From a bacterium (lineage in GTDB: Bacteria; Zixibacteria; MSB-5A5; GN15; FEB-12): a DNA stretch of 64,000 bases. Below the pieces are notes generated by a model. It was not told where the DNA came from. It searched no databases and saw only the letters and a program-made list of their open reading frames with translations. Below, piece after piece: positions 8,465 to 16,567 of the stretch. The first letter of the stretch is position 1. The number at the start of each line of letters is the position of its first letter. Location: NCBI GenBank assembly GCA_020444475.1, contig JAHLKV010000005.1, forward strand, positions 186,001 through 250,000. Direction: 5' to 3'. Made by a program: the position numbers and the translations under genes.

Positions 8465-8690
8465 TCACGGCTCCCAGACCCATGAGGATCTATATACGTG
8501 AAGTCTCTCATCAAGGAAAGTCCATTCCCGTTGTTCCCACATGTGCTCTCCGGTGGTGCGAGCGAACTTCATGGAGTCGAGCATACTTCGGTATACTGCA
8601 GAGCTGATATAGGTATGGTACTTTCCGTGACGAAGGTCGCTTAGCTTTGCTGCCATGTTTGGAGCCCTGCCGATCCAAATCAAATCGTCT
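8465..8690 (-). pseudogene. Remnant of a class III nucleotidyl cyclase gene (C-terminal part)
   Basis: About 75 codons encode the end of an adenylate/guanylate-cyclase-like domain: DDLIWIGRAPNMAAKLSDLR matches the conserved region containing the Asn and Arg that contact substrate, followed by a SSAVYRSMLD segment and a C-terminus ending YRSSWVWEP. The frame upstream of base 8690 runs straight into a GGGTGGCCCACC repeat, and the N-terminal catalytic half (metal-binding aspartates) is missing. So the gene is truncated, apparently at the repeat. The phrase WIGRAPNxAAKL and the Trp-rich end remind me of the short stand-alone cyclases seen in antiphage Pycsar loci, but this is from memory and no effector gene is next to it. 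Confidence 0.65.
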
Positions 8691-8886
8691 GGGTGGCCCA
8701 CCATTTATGGTGGGTGTCTCCGGCGGGTTCGATGACGGACCCGCGATACGCGAAGGCTCGCAAAGAGCAAAGACAAAGATGGATTCCCGCCTGCGCGGGA
8801 ATGACAGAACTTCGTTCTGTCTACTCTGGGTGGCCCACCATTTATGGTGGGTGTCTCCGGCGGGTTCGAAGACGGACCCGCCCTAC
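8691..8886. repeat. Two copies of the CCCACCATTTATGGTGGG repeat with GTAGG-type hairpins
   Basis: Copies at about 8691-8749 and 8828-8886 each consist of GGGTGGCCCACCATTTATGG (hairpin), GTGTCTCC, then an inverted copy of the GTAGGGCGGGTCCG hairpin. Between them is a third hairpin type (GAACTTCGTTC, CGCCTGCGCGGG). Related hairpins occur at 30741-30763, 37231-37366 and 37833-37858. The gap up to the PfkB gene stop at 8969 has no coding feature. Confidence 0.85.
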
Positions 8887-8968
8887 GGAATCACCCACCC
8901 CAGAGGGGTGGGCTACTCAACAAGAACAAGTCGATTGTTGGACCCATAGCCCGTCACCGGCGGGCGAC

Positions 8969-9904
8969 CTACGCGTTCACGCCCACGCGGACCTTGAAGC
9001 CCTCCATGTCCAGAAGCGTCGCCTGGCGCTTGCGGATTGCCGACTCCGTCATCGCAAAGTCCGGGCCGACATTCTCGATCATGATCGACGACGTACACGA
9101 TGCATAACACCCGCTCTTGCGAAGATCACCGCGCGTCTTCAGATACTCAAACGTAAACCCGGCCATGTACGTGTCACCCGCGCCGGTAGCATCGACCAAA
9201 TCAATCTCGTACGGCGGGATGTCGATATACTTCTTGCCGTCGTAGATGACCGAACCCAACTCGGCCAGCGTGACCACCACGATCTTCGGCCCCCACGACT
9301 TGATGATCTTCGCCGCCTGGTACGGGTCTTTGCGACAGTCAATCCCGGTCAGCACTTTGCCTTCGAGTTCGTTCGGCTTGACGACATCAAACAGCGCGAA
9401 GACATCCTCGATACCGTCCGGCTTTTCGTGATAGATACGCCCGTCGGAATCGACTCCGCGCAACAATCCCTGCGGATCACAGAAGAAGAGTCCTTTGAAG
9501 TTGCGACGGATCTCACGGATCAAATCAAACGACACTTCCTTGAGGATCGGGCCGATCAGGACAGCGTCCGAGGCGGCGTACAGTGACGGATCGAGCTCGA
9601 TAATCGGCGCCGCCTTACCGAGCAAATCGAGTGTGCGGTTGCCGAAATCATCGTAATAGATCAACGAGAAGCCGCCGGTCTCTTTGGACGGCGTCACATG
9701 ATGCGCAATGCCGAACCGCTCGAGATCGCTCACGAACCGGGAGCGGAAATCATCGCCGACCGAGCCGATCAGCCGGGTGTGAGCGCCCATCTTGGAAAGC
9801 GCCAGCACGGCGTTGGTTGAGCAGCCGGAGAGGATGCGGCCTTCGGTTTCGATCTTTTGTGTTTTGATATAGTCGTATACGGGGTTGCCGATGGCGGTGA
9901 TCAC
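8969..9904 (-). CDS. PfkB-family carbohydrate kinase
   Basis: Phosphorylates a sugar or nucleoside with ATP; adenosine kinase / ribokinase superfamily. About 311 residues from GTG at 9904, or longer if the GTG at 9952 inside a repeat is used; neither has a good ribosome site. The first PfkB signature is degenerate (ILSGCSTNAVLALSKMGAHT), and the second is clear: DLVDATGAGDTYMAGFTFEY near residue 257, with the catalytic Asp of GAGD. It sits on the same strand as, and downstream of, the CDP-alcohol phosphatidyltransferase gene, with a repeat-filled 311-base gap between. Substrate unknown; given ino1 nearby, an inositol or nucleoside kinase role is possible. Confidence 0.85.
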   Translation of the reverse strand: MITAIGNPVYDYIKTQKIETEGRILSGCSTNAVLALSKMGAHTRLIGSVGDDFRSRFVSDLERFGIAHHVTPSKETGGFSLIYYDDFGNRTLDLLGKAAPIIELDPSLYAASDAVLIGPILKEVSFDLIREIRRNFKGLFFCDPQGLLRGVDSDGRIYHEKPDGIEDVFALFDVVKPNELEGKVLTGIDCRKDPYQAAKIIKSWGPKIVVVTLAELGSVIYDGKKYIDIPPYEIDLVDATGAGDTYMAGFTFEYLKTRGDLRKSGCYASCTSSIMIENVGPDFAMTESAIRKRQATLLDMEGFKVRVGVNA

Positions 9905-9947
9905 GATTTGGTCTCTGTGTTTATTGTGGGGATGGTGTTTTTGTTTT

Positions 9948-10206
9948 GCCACCGTCAGGTGTCGCTCGCCGCTGGCGACCTAGCACCTGACGGAACGATT
10001 GTACTGTGGTGTCAAGCGAGGTCGCATGACACCACGGCGAAGATATCAGGATTGTGCTGTCAGGCGACCCCGCCTGACAGCGATGATGTAAACTACTCGG
10101 TCGAACGTCGTTCAGTCGAATGCTTCGCGCCGGAGGCGCGTACATCCGACTGCCACCGTCAGGTGTCGCTCGCCGCTGGCGATCTAGCACCTGACGGAAC
10201 GATTGT
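9948..10206. repeat. Two 55 bp direct repeats flanking further palindromes
   Basis: A 55 bp element beginning GCCACCGTCAGGTGTCGCTC occurs at 9948-10002 and 10152-10206 with a single mismatch. Each copy is itself a hairpin (CGTCAGGTG with CACCTGACG). Between them are two other palindromes: GTGGTGTCA...TGACACCAC (10004-10033) and CTGTCAGGCG...CGCCTGACAG (about 10052-10080). The gap between the PfkB and CDP-alcohol phosphatidyltransferase genes is entirely such repeat DNA. Confidence 0.85.
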
Positions 10207-10215
10207 GCGCTGAGA

Positions 10216-10866
10216 CTAGACACTCTTGCGGTCGCCGAGGACTTTCTTGGTGTAGATAAGGCGCTGGGCGGCGGTGATAAACGATGTCACCCCGACCACG
10301 ATCAGGGCAAACTCCAGCCAGCCGCCCTTCGGCCAGGTGCCGACCGGCAGCCAGATTTCGGTCAGGGCGCCGCCGATAATCAGCAGAAACTTCTCCAGCC
10401 GTCCCATGATACCGACCGCGCAGTTCTCCAGCTTGCCCATCGACTCGGCCGCCGCTCGGGTATACGATGCGATCAGCATCCCAAACAGCGCAAACAGCCC
10501 CCACCCCGGATGCACCGCACCCGACATGGTGATGCCAGCGAGGATAAAAAACTCACCATAACGATCAAACACGTGGTCGAGAATACCGCCAAACACCGTC
10601 CCGAGATTTCCGGCCCGGGCGGTTGAGCCATCAAGCATATCGGTAAACGCGGTAGCCAGCATCCACACCACCCCCATCAGCATGTCGGCGCGCCAGAAGT
10701 AGATTCCGGAGACAACCGCACAACCGAGCGAAATGAAAGTCAGGATATTGGGTGTGAGGTGGAGTTTAAGGCAGACCCTGCCGAGTACGATAAACGTTTC
10801 TTCGTACCACTGGCGTTTGCGCTGATTGATGGTCGGCGCGCTGTCATGTTTCTCCTGGACGGACAC
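10216..10866 (-). CDS. CDP-alcohol phosphatidyltransferase (phosphatidylinositol-phosphate synthase-like)
   Basis: An integral membrane enzyme that joins a CDP-activated lipid to an alcohol with release of CMP. The 216-residue protein has about six membrane helices and the family active-site motif in slightly divergent form: TDMLDGSTARAGNLGTVFGGILDHVFDR, i.e. D-x2-DG-x2-AR-x8-G-x3-D-x3-D. The acceptor could be inositol phosphate, given ino1 about 4 kb away, but this is inference. GTG at 10866 is chosen because a TTGACG-17 bp-TATATT promoter ends six bases before it (a leaderless start). The longer frame upstream would overlap obg. Confidence 0.82.
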   Translation of the reverse strand: MSVQEKHDSAPTINQRKRQWYEETFIVLGRVCLKLHLTPNILTFISLGCAVVSGIYFWRADMLMGVVWMLATAFTDMLDGSTARAGNLGTVFGGILDHVFDRYGEFFILAGITMSGAVHPGWGLFALFGMLIASYTRAAAESMGKLENCAVGIMGRLEKFLLIIGGALTEIWLPVGTWPKGGWLEFALIVVGVTSFITAAQRLIYTKKVLGDRKSV

Positions 10867-10872
10867 GGCGCC

Positions 10873-10901
10873 AATATATACGCCTCCCGATTCAGCGTCA
10901 A
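10873..10901 (-). promoter_or_regulatory. Sigma70-type promoter of the CDP-alcohol phosphatidyltransferase gene
   Basis: On the minus strand TTGACG (10901-10896), 17 bp spacer, TATATT (10878-10873), then only six bases to the GTG at 10866. The transcript would begin at or next to the start codon. Confidence 0.7.
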
Positions 10902-10949
10902 TCGAAACAGACACCCTTTTTTCGATTGTCCGACAGCATGATATGGTAA

Positions 10950-10978
10950 TTGACTTCGCAGCCCGGGTCGTGGATATT
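10950..10978 (+). promoter_or_regulatory. Sigma70-type promoter of obg
   Basis: TTGACT at 10950-10955, 17 bp spacer, GATATT at 10973-10978, six bases, then ATG at 10985. Divergent from the promoter at 10873-10901. There is no ribosome site between, so a leaderless mRNA is predicted. Confidence 0.65.
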
Positions 10979-10984
10979 GGGTTC

Positions 10985-11968
10985 ATGTTTGTCGATTATG
11001 TCGAGATTGAGATATCCTCGGGACAGGGCGGGCACGGCTGTATCGCTTTCCACACCGAGAAATATATTCCCAAAGGGGGACCGTCGGGCGGCGACGGGGG
11101 CCGGGGCGGCGATGTCATCGCGGTGGCCGACTCCAATCTTTCGACCCTGCTCGACTTCCGCTACCGTCGCACCTACGAAGCCGAAAGCGGCCAGCCGGGT
11201 CAGGGGAGCCTGAAAACCGGACGCTCCGGCGAGCACGTACGGATCAAACTGCCGGTCGGCACGCTGGTGCGTAATCTCGAAACCGGCGAGCTGATCGCCG
11301 ACCTCGATGAGCCGGGACAGGAGATTACTCTCGCCACCGGCGGCAAAGGCGGGCACGGCAACGCCTTCTACAAGTCACCGACCAACCAGACACCGCGCAA
11401 AGCCCAGGACGGCTTCCCCGGTCAGCGCCTTAAGCTTGCTCTCGAGCTGAAGCTGCTCGCCGATGTCGGCCTGGTGGGGTTGCCCAATGCCGGCAAGTCG
11501 ACTATCCTGGCAGCCTTCTCGGCAGCCCGGCCGAAAATAGCCGACTATCCGTTTACGACGCTCATTCCGAACCTAGGCATCGTGCGACTCCGCGAATACA
11601 AGTCGTGTGTGATGGCCGACATTCCGGGTCTCATCGAAGGCGCTTCGCAGGGGAAAGGACTCGGCCATCAGTTCCTCAAGCATATTCAGCGTACGCGGTT
11701 GTTGATCTACGTGATTGATATCAATGATGTTGATCTTGATGCCACCCGTCGCACGCTCGAGCAGGAGCTGCTGGAGTTCGACAACTCTCTCGCCAGCCGG
11801 CCGTCGCTGACCGTCATAACGAAAATCGACACCGTTACGGAAAGTGATGTCGATGCGATTTCATCGGAGCACGATTCGGGCTATCTGTATATCTCGGCCG
11901 TCGCCGGACTGAACCGAGAGGCGTTTCTTCAGGCAATAGAGCGGGAACTTGACCGACAGCGAACGTGA
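10985..11968 (+). CDS. obg: Obg/CgtA GTPase
   Basis: Ribosome-assembly and stress-response GTPase, 327 residues. The glycine-rich Obg fold fills residues 1-158 (GGPSGGDGGRGGDVI, TGGKGGHGNAFYKSPTNQTP), followed by the G domain: G1 GLPNAGKSTIL near 166, G2 YPFTTLIPN, G3 DIPGLIEGAS, and G4 as TKID near 282. The C-terminal OCT domain found in some members is absent. ATG at 10985 gives the canonical FVDYVEIEISSGQGG start. Its 3' end overlaps dprA by 20 bases. Confidence 0.96.
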   Translation: MFVDYVEIEISSGQGGHGCIAFHTEKYIPKGGPSGGDGGRGGDVIAVADSNLSTLLDFRYRRTYEAESGQPGQGSLKTGRSGEHVRIKLPVGTLVRNLETGELIADLDEPGQEITLATGGKGGHGNAFYKSPTNQTPRKAQDGFPGQRLKLALELKLLADVGLVGLPNAGKSTILAAFSAARPKIADYPFTTLIPNLGIVRLREYKSCVMADIPGLIEGASQGKGLGHQFLKHIQRTRLLIYVIDINDVDLDATRRTLEQELLEFDNSLASRPSLTVITKIDTVTESDVDAISSEHDSGYLYISAVAGLNREAFLQAIERELDRQRT

Positions 11969-13055
11969 CAAAATCCTGACCGACATTATCACCCTCCTGA
12001 CAGTGCCGGGGGTGGGGCGGGGACGGTACTGGAAACTCATCAAGCAGTTTGGCTCCGTATCGGCCGTCCTGGGTGCGTCCCTTCATGCCCTCGAAGCGGT
12101 CCCCGGGATCGGCAGCGCGGTAGCATCGGCGATCAAACACGAAACCGATCGCCCTAAAGCTGCCGAGACGGTCGCAAAAATCGCCGAGCTTGGCTGGCAG
12201 ATACTGCTTGCGGGCGGTGATGATTTTCCGCCGATGCTCGAAGAAATCCCTGACAAACCGCCGGTCCTGTTCGTACGCGGGACGCTTCCCTCGCCCGATG
12301 ACAAAATGATCGCCATCGTCGGCACCCGCCATGCCAGCGAGCAGGGGAGACGGTTCACCACCAGGCTGGCTGCCGATCTGGCGCGCGCCGGAATCACCGT
12401 CGTCTCGGGCATGGCCGAAGGTATCGACACGGCCGCTCACACCGGTGCGCTCGATGCCGGTGGGCGCACCATCGCCGTATGGGGAACCTCGCTGGAAATC
12501 GTCTACCCGCCCACCAACCGCCAGCTAGCCGAGCGAATCGCCGAGCATGGCACGGTATTTTCGGAATACCTTCCGGGGCAGGGGCCGGACAAAAGCACCT
12601 TCCCGGACCGCAACCGCATTATCTCCGGGCTGTCCGAAGGCGTGATTGTTATTGAGGCGGGTAAGAAATCGGGCGCCCTGATCACGGCCGAACTGGCCCT
12701 CCAGCAGGGCCGGGAGCTGTTCGCCGTACCCGGTGCGCCGATGGCGGAGCGTTCGCTCGGCACCAATTCTCTCTTGAAAAAGGGCGCCCGACTGGTTACA
12801 TCGGTAGAGGACGTATTCGAAGAACTCCCCCGGCTGCGGGGGGAAGTTGCCGCCCGGCGTTTCCGGGCGATCCCGAATGTCACCCCAATCGAGCAGCAGG
12901 TGATCGATCTGCTGGCCGAGGGGCCCCGGCAGGTCGATGATCTGGCGATCGAGGTTGGGCTTTCGGTTTCGGAGATTCTTGAGTATCTTCTCGCGTTGGA
13001 AATGAAAGGGATTGTACAGGAGCTATCCGGGAAACGTTTTGTCCTCTGCGAATAA
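11949..13055 (+). CDS. dprA: DNA-processing protein DprA
   Basis: Binds single-stranded DNA and loads RecA during natural transformation. 368 residues: an N-terminal helix-hairpin-helix region (about 1-65, TVPGVGRGRYWKLI and AVPGIGSAVA), the Rossmann-like DprA core (about 75-290, with VGTRHASEQGRRF, SGMAEGIDTAAHTGAL, FPDRNRIISGLS, VIEAGKKSGALITAELA and FAVPG), and a C-terminal winged-helix domain (about 300-365). Start is TTG at 11949, 20 bases inside obg, with GAGCGGGA upstream. No other competence genes are in the window. Confidence 0.95.
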   Translation: MTDSERDKILTDIITLLTVPGVGRGRYWKLIKQFGSVSAVLGASLHALEAVPGIGSAVASAIKHETDRPKAAETVAKIAELGWQILLAGGDDFPPMLEEIPDKPPVLFVRGTLPSPDDKMIAIVGTRHASEQGRRFTTRLAADLARAGITVVSGMAEGIDTAAHTGALDAGGRTIAVWGTSLEIVYPPTNRQLAERIAEHGTVFSEYLPGQGPDKSTFPDRNRIISGLSEGVIVIEAGKKSGALITAELALQQGRELFAVPGAPMAERSLGTNSLLKKGARLVTSVEDVFEELPRLRGEVAARRFRAIPNVTPIEQQVIDLLAEGPRQVDDLAIEVGLSVSEILEYLLALEMKGIVQELSGKRFVLCE

Positions 13056-13060
13056 CCGCT

Positions 13061-13330
13061 ATGGTGAAGAAATCAACTCGCATCGTTAACAAACTCGGTC
13101 TTCACGCGCGGCCTTCGGCGATGCTCGTCACTACCGCCGGTCGGTTCGAGTCCGAAGTTCATTTCACGAAAGACGGCCTCCGGGTCAACGGCAAGTCGAT
13201 CATGGGGGTCATGATGCTGGCTGCCGAAAAAGGCGCGGAGATCATTGTCGAAGCCGACGGTCCCGATGAGGAGCAGGCTGTCGAAGCGCTGCTCAAAGTT
13301 ATCGAATCCGGCTTCAACGAGATGGACTGA
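13061..13330 (+). CDS. ptsH: Phosphocarrier protein HPr
   Basis: 89-residue phosphocarrier of the PEP phosphotransferase system. The active-site histidine is in KLGLHARPSAM (about residue 16), and the regulatory serine in NGKSIMGVMML (about 47) matches the site used by HPr kinase. It lies five bases after dprA and 84 before ptsI. No EII permease components are visible in the window, so the pair may serve regulation rather than sugar uptake; this is inference. Confidence 0.95.
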   Translation: MVKKSTRIVNKLGLHARPSAMLVTTAGRFESEVHFTKDGLRVNGKSIMGVMMLAAEKGAEIIVEADGPDEEQAVEALLKVIESGFNEMD

Positions 13331-13413
13331 CCATAAACAACTTGCCTCGCCTTCGATCCGCACGGTATACTCATCTTATTACTATTTAGTCTGTTGGAGT
13401 GCTGATTCGTGCT

Positions 13414-15159
13414 ATGCTGAAAGGTCGCCGCGTCATACGGGGTATCGGGGTATCGTCCGGAATCGTCATGGGCACGGCCCGCGTTATTTTTCCCGGTGAG
13501 AAAAAAGTCCCGGAAGTCGCCATCCCTCCCTCGCGAGTGCAGGCCGAAATTGCCTCGCTGGAGCGTGCGGTTGCGCGGACGGTCGAGGAACTGACCCGCC
13601 TTCGCGAATCTGCCGGAAAACGTATCGGCGGTCCGGTCGCGAAGATATTCGATGCTCAGCTCCTGATTGCCAGTGACTACGAGTTCCTGCAACAGGTTAA
13701 AGAGCAGATCGTCTCCCGGCGCCGCAATGCGGGCTATATTTACAGCAAACTCGTCGGCGATACTACCCTGCAGCTTCGACGGTCCCCCGATGAATACATG
13801 CGGCAGATGGCAGTCGATATTGAAGCGGTCGCCAAGCGGGTTGTCTCGCACCTGAACCGCCATCGTCGGCGCCCCCAGGTCAAGTTTACGGCCAACACCA
13901 TTCTGGTCGGCAAGCTGTTCACCGCTGCAGAGGTGATGAACTATCGCAATCTCAAGGCGCTCGGCTTGTTAACAAACGAGGGTGGGCGCAATTCGCATAT
14001 GGCCATGATCGCCCGCTCTCTTATGATGCCGGTCGTGGTCGCTGATTTCACCTGGTCCGATGTCTCCAATGGCAGTCGGATCATTCTCGACGGCACCAAC
14101 GATGTCGCGATAATCAATCCGAATCAAACGGATTGGACCGACTATCAGAAGCTCCGCAAGCGCCAGGGACCGGCGCTCATCACCCGCATTAAGAAACTGC
14201 CGCAGATCCCGCCTGTTACCAAAGACGGCAAGGAAGTCCCGGTGGCCGCCAACCTGGAGCTTCCGGGACCGGTCGAAGATGTCCTATGCGAGCGACGGAT
14301 TCCGATCGGGCTTTACCGCACGGAGTTTATGTACTTACAGGCCAATCACTTTCCGACCGAAGAAGAGCAGTTTGACTACTACTCGCGGATCGCGGAGAAG
14401 TTTGCGAAGACCGAAGTCATCCTTCGCACCTTCGATCTCGGATCGGACAAGTTTAAGGAAGATGGTCTGCTGGAGCGCGAGGACAACCCGGCGCTGGGGC
14501 TGCGCGGTATCCGCTCCATGCTGGAAATGCCCGACATTTTCAAACAACAGGTGCGGGCGATACTGCGCGCCTCGACCGGCGGTAATATCAAGCTGATGCT
14601 TCCGATGATATCCGATTCCACCGAGGTCGACCGCGCCAAGAAACTTATAGCGCTGGTAAAGTACGAACTTCGCAAGGAACGTATTCCGTTCGATCCGGAT
14701 ATGAAGGTCGGAATCATGGTCGAAGTTCCTTCGGCCGCCCTCATGGCCGATCAATTGGCGAAGCGGGTCGATTTCATGTCGCTCGGGACAAACGATCTCA
14801 CACAATACACAATCTCCGCCGACCGCAACAACCAGCGTGTCGCGTCGCTGTATACACCGTACCATCCGTCGGTCCTGCAACTCGTGAAGATGACGGTCGA
14901 TGCCTGCCATCGGGCGGGAATTCCTGTTTCAATCTGCGGTGAAGTCGCCGGTGATCCGCTGGCGCTGCCGCTGTTCATCGGCATGGGCGTCGATTCACTG
15001 TCCATGAACCCGGCGAAGATATTCGACCTCTGCCGTCAGGTAAAAAAGATTGACTCTAACCTCGTTAAGCATTTGGTTGGCTCGGTAATGGCAAGTGGCT
15101 CCCCTCAGGCGGTAATCCGCAAGCTGCAAAGCTACCGGTCGGCGCTTGATAAGAACTAA
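13414..15159 (+). CDS. ptsI: PTS enzyme I (phosphoenolpyruvate-protein phosphotransferase)
   Basis: Autophosphorylates from PEP and passes the phosphate to HPr. 581 residues from ATG 13414 (GGAG lies 12 bases upstream; a GTG at 13399 is an alternative). Domains: N-terminal HPr-binding helical region, swivelling phosphohistidine domain with LLTNEGGRNSHMAMIARSL (active-site His near 192), and the PEP-binding TIM barrel with GLYRTEFMYL, RTFDLGSDK, GLRGIRSML, GIMVEVPSAALMAD, FMSLGTNDLTQYT and the catalytic Cys in VSICGEVAGD. The length matches the family. Confidence 0.96.
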   Translation: MLKGRRVIRGIGVSSGIVMGTARVIFPGEKKVPEVAIPPSRVQAEIASLERAVARTVEELTRLRESAGKRIGGPVAKIFDAQLLIASDYEFLQQVKEQIVSRRRNAGYIYSKLVGDTTLQLRRSPDEYMRQMAVDIEAVAKRVVSHLNRHRRRPQVKFTANTILVGKLFTAAEVMNYRNLKALGLLTNEGGRNSHMAMIARSLMMPVVVADFTWSDVSNGSRIILDGTNDVAIINPNQTDWTDYQKLRKRQGPALITRIKKLPQIPPVTKDGKEVPVAANLELPGPVEDVLCERRIPIGLYRTEFMYLQANHFPTEEEQFDYYSRIAEKFAKTEVILRTFDLGSDKFKEDGLLEREDNPALGLRGIRSMLEMPDIFKQQVRAILRASTGGNIKLMLPMISDSTEVDRAKKLIALVKYELRKERIPFDPDMKVGIMVEVPSAALMADQLAKRVDFMSLGTNDLTQYTISADRNNQRVASLYTPYHPSVLQLVKMTVDACHRAGIPVSICGEVAGDPLALPLFIGMGVDSLSMNPAKIFDLCRQVKKIDSNLVKHLVGSVMASGSPQAVIRKLQSYRSALDKN

Positions 15160-15171
15160 CGTGAGGTATAA

Positions 15172-16257
15172 ATGAAAAGCACCGAAGTTTCCGTTCTTGA
15201 TGATATAGAAAAAATACGCGCCGCCGATCCGGGCAACATGTACAACCGCATCTTCGACTTCCCGGAGCAGATGAAAGAAGCGCTCACTATGGCCAGGGCG
15301 TGGGATGTGTCGCCGGGTGACTTCCCCGATGTACGCAATATCGTGCTGGTCGGGATGGGCGGTTCGGCGATCGGCGGCGATCTCATTCGCAGTTATCTCC
15401 AGTCCGAGCTGCTGGTGCCGTTCTCCATCAATCGCGGCTACCTGCTTCCGGAGTATGTCGATGATGAAACGCTGGTGATTGCCTCGTCGTACAGCGGCAA
15501 CACCGAAGAAACGCTGGCGGCGCTCGATGATGCCCTGCAGCGCAAAGCACTGATCGCCGTGCTGTCGACCGGCGGTATGATGGCCGATGTTGCGAGCCTG
15601 AACGATATACCGATGCTGACCCTGCCGGCCGGCATGCAGCCCCGTGCTGCTCTCGCCTATTCGTTCGTGCCGCTGCTGGTATTTTTCGAGAAGATCGGGC
15701 TGGTGAAAGGTGTTTCCGGCGACGTTGCGGTCGCTGCCGAGAAGATGTCGGCCCGCCGCGAGAAATATATCGAGGACAATCCGCTGATCTCCAACCCGGC
15801 GAAACATATCGCCGATGCTATTCACGGTAAGCTCGCCATCGTCTACGGTGGACCGTCCTTTACCGGTATCATCGCCCAGCGATGGAAAGGGCAGATCTGC
15901 GAGAACGGCAAAAACATGGCGTTCGCCAACGAGTTTCCGGAGTGCAACCACAATGAGCTGGTCGGCTGGACCCAGTCGGTGATCGCGCCACACGCCGAGA
16001 ACCTGACGGTGTTTATGCTCCGCGATGCCGACGATCACCCGAAGATTCGCAAGCGCATGAATATCGTCAAGGCGATCGTCGAAAGCTGCGGCGCTACCGT
16101 TCAGGATGTCCATTCGATGGGCGAGAAACCGCTGGAGCGGATGCTCAGTCTTATTCAGCTGGGCGATTTTGCGTCGTACTATCTCGCTGTCCTGAACGAG
16201 GTCGATCCGACACCGGTCGATGTGATCGAGAGGCTCAAGAAGGCGCTGGCCGACTAG
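15172..16257 (+). CDS. Bifunctional phosphoglucose/phosphomannose isomerase
   Basis: Interconverts glucose 6-phosphate or mannose 6-phosphate with fructose 6-phosphate. 361 residues with SIS-domain motifs: LVGMGGSAIGGDLIRSYL (about 61-78), IASSYSGNTEETLAALDDAL (about 101-120), ANEFPECNHNELVGW and a C-terminal DPTPVDVIERLK, as in the archaeal-type enzyme. It has a GTGAGG site before its ATG and lies 12 bases after ptsI, apparently in one operon. It may feed mannose 6-phosphate to the nucleotidylyltransferases in the window. Confidence 0.92.
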   Translation: MKSTEVSVLDDIEKIRAADPGNMYNRIFDFPEQMKEALTMARAWDVSPGDFPDVRNIVLVGMGGSAIGGDLIRSYLQSELLVPFSINRGYLLPEYVDDETLVIASSYSGNTEETLAALDDALQRKALIAVLSTGGMMADVASLNDIPMLTLPAGMQPRAALAYSFVPLLVFFEKIGLVKGVSGDVAVAAEKMSARREKYIEDNPLISNPAKHIADAIHGKLAIVYGGPSFTGIIAQRWKGQICENGKNMAFANEFPECNHNELVGWTQSVIAPHAENLTVFMLRDADDHPKIRKRMNIVKAIVESCGATVQDVHSMGEKPLERMLSLIQLGDFASYYLAVLNEVDPTPVDVIERLKKALAD

Positions 16258-16272
16258 GCGAAGGCAGGTACG

Positions 16273-16479
16273 ATGGCTGCGTCATTTGATGCCGACCGTC
16301 CGGTTGACCAGTTGGTCAGGGAATTTCCCGAATTGGTCCGCTTCTTGATCAATCACAACCTTCCCTGTGTCGTCTGCGGAGAGCCTTTCTGGGGCACCCT
16401 CCGCGAACTCGCCCATCAGAAGGGCTGGAGCGACCAACAGGTAGAACAGCTGGTCGAAGAATTCGTTAATCGGCATTAA
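16273..16479 (+). CDS. DUF1858-type small protein
   Basis: A 68-residue cytoplasmic protein with the DUF1858 / ScdA-N pattern: VDQLVREFPELVRFLINHNLPCVVCGEPFWGTL, where two cysteines (CVVC, about residues 32-35) follow a hydrophobic helix. Family members are linked to redox or Fe-S chemistry, but the molecular role is not known. Fifteen bases after the isomerase gene, probably cotranscribed. Confidence 0.78.
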   Translation: MAASFDADRPVDQLVREFPELVRFLINHNLPCVVCGEPFWGTLRELAHQKGWSDQQVEQLVEEFVNRH

Positions 16480-16533
16480 GCAGACTGTCTGGTAAACCGT
16501 CTTTAGAAGCAGGTCGGCGCCCTCCACCCGGCG

Positions 16534-16562
16534 TTGACAATATGTAGCAGAGGACCTATATT
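16534..16562 (+). promoter_or_regulatory. Consensus sigma70-type promoter of the four-gene membrane cassette
   Basis: TTGACA at 16534-16539, exactly 17 bp, TATATT at 16557-16562. Only five bases separate the -10 from the GTG at 16568, so the first gene should be translated from a leaderless mRNA. Confidence 0.8.
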
Positions 16563-16567
16563 CGACC

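Noticed and set aside
10867-10986. Longer CDP-alcohol phosphatidyltransferase starting at 10986
   Set aside because: It would run across both divergent promoters; the 10866 GTG directly follows a consensus promoter.
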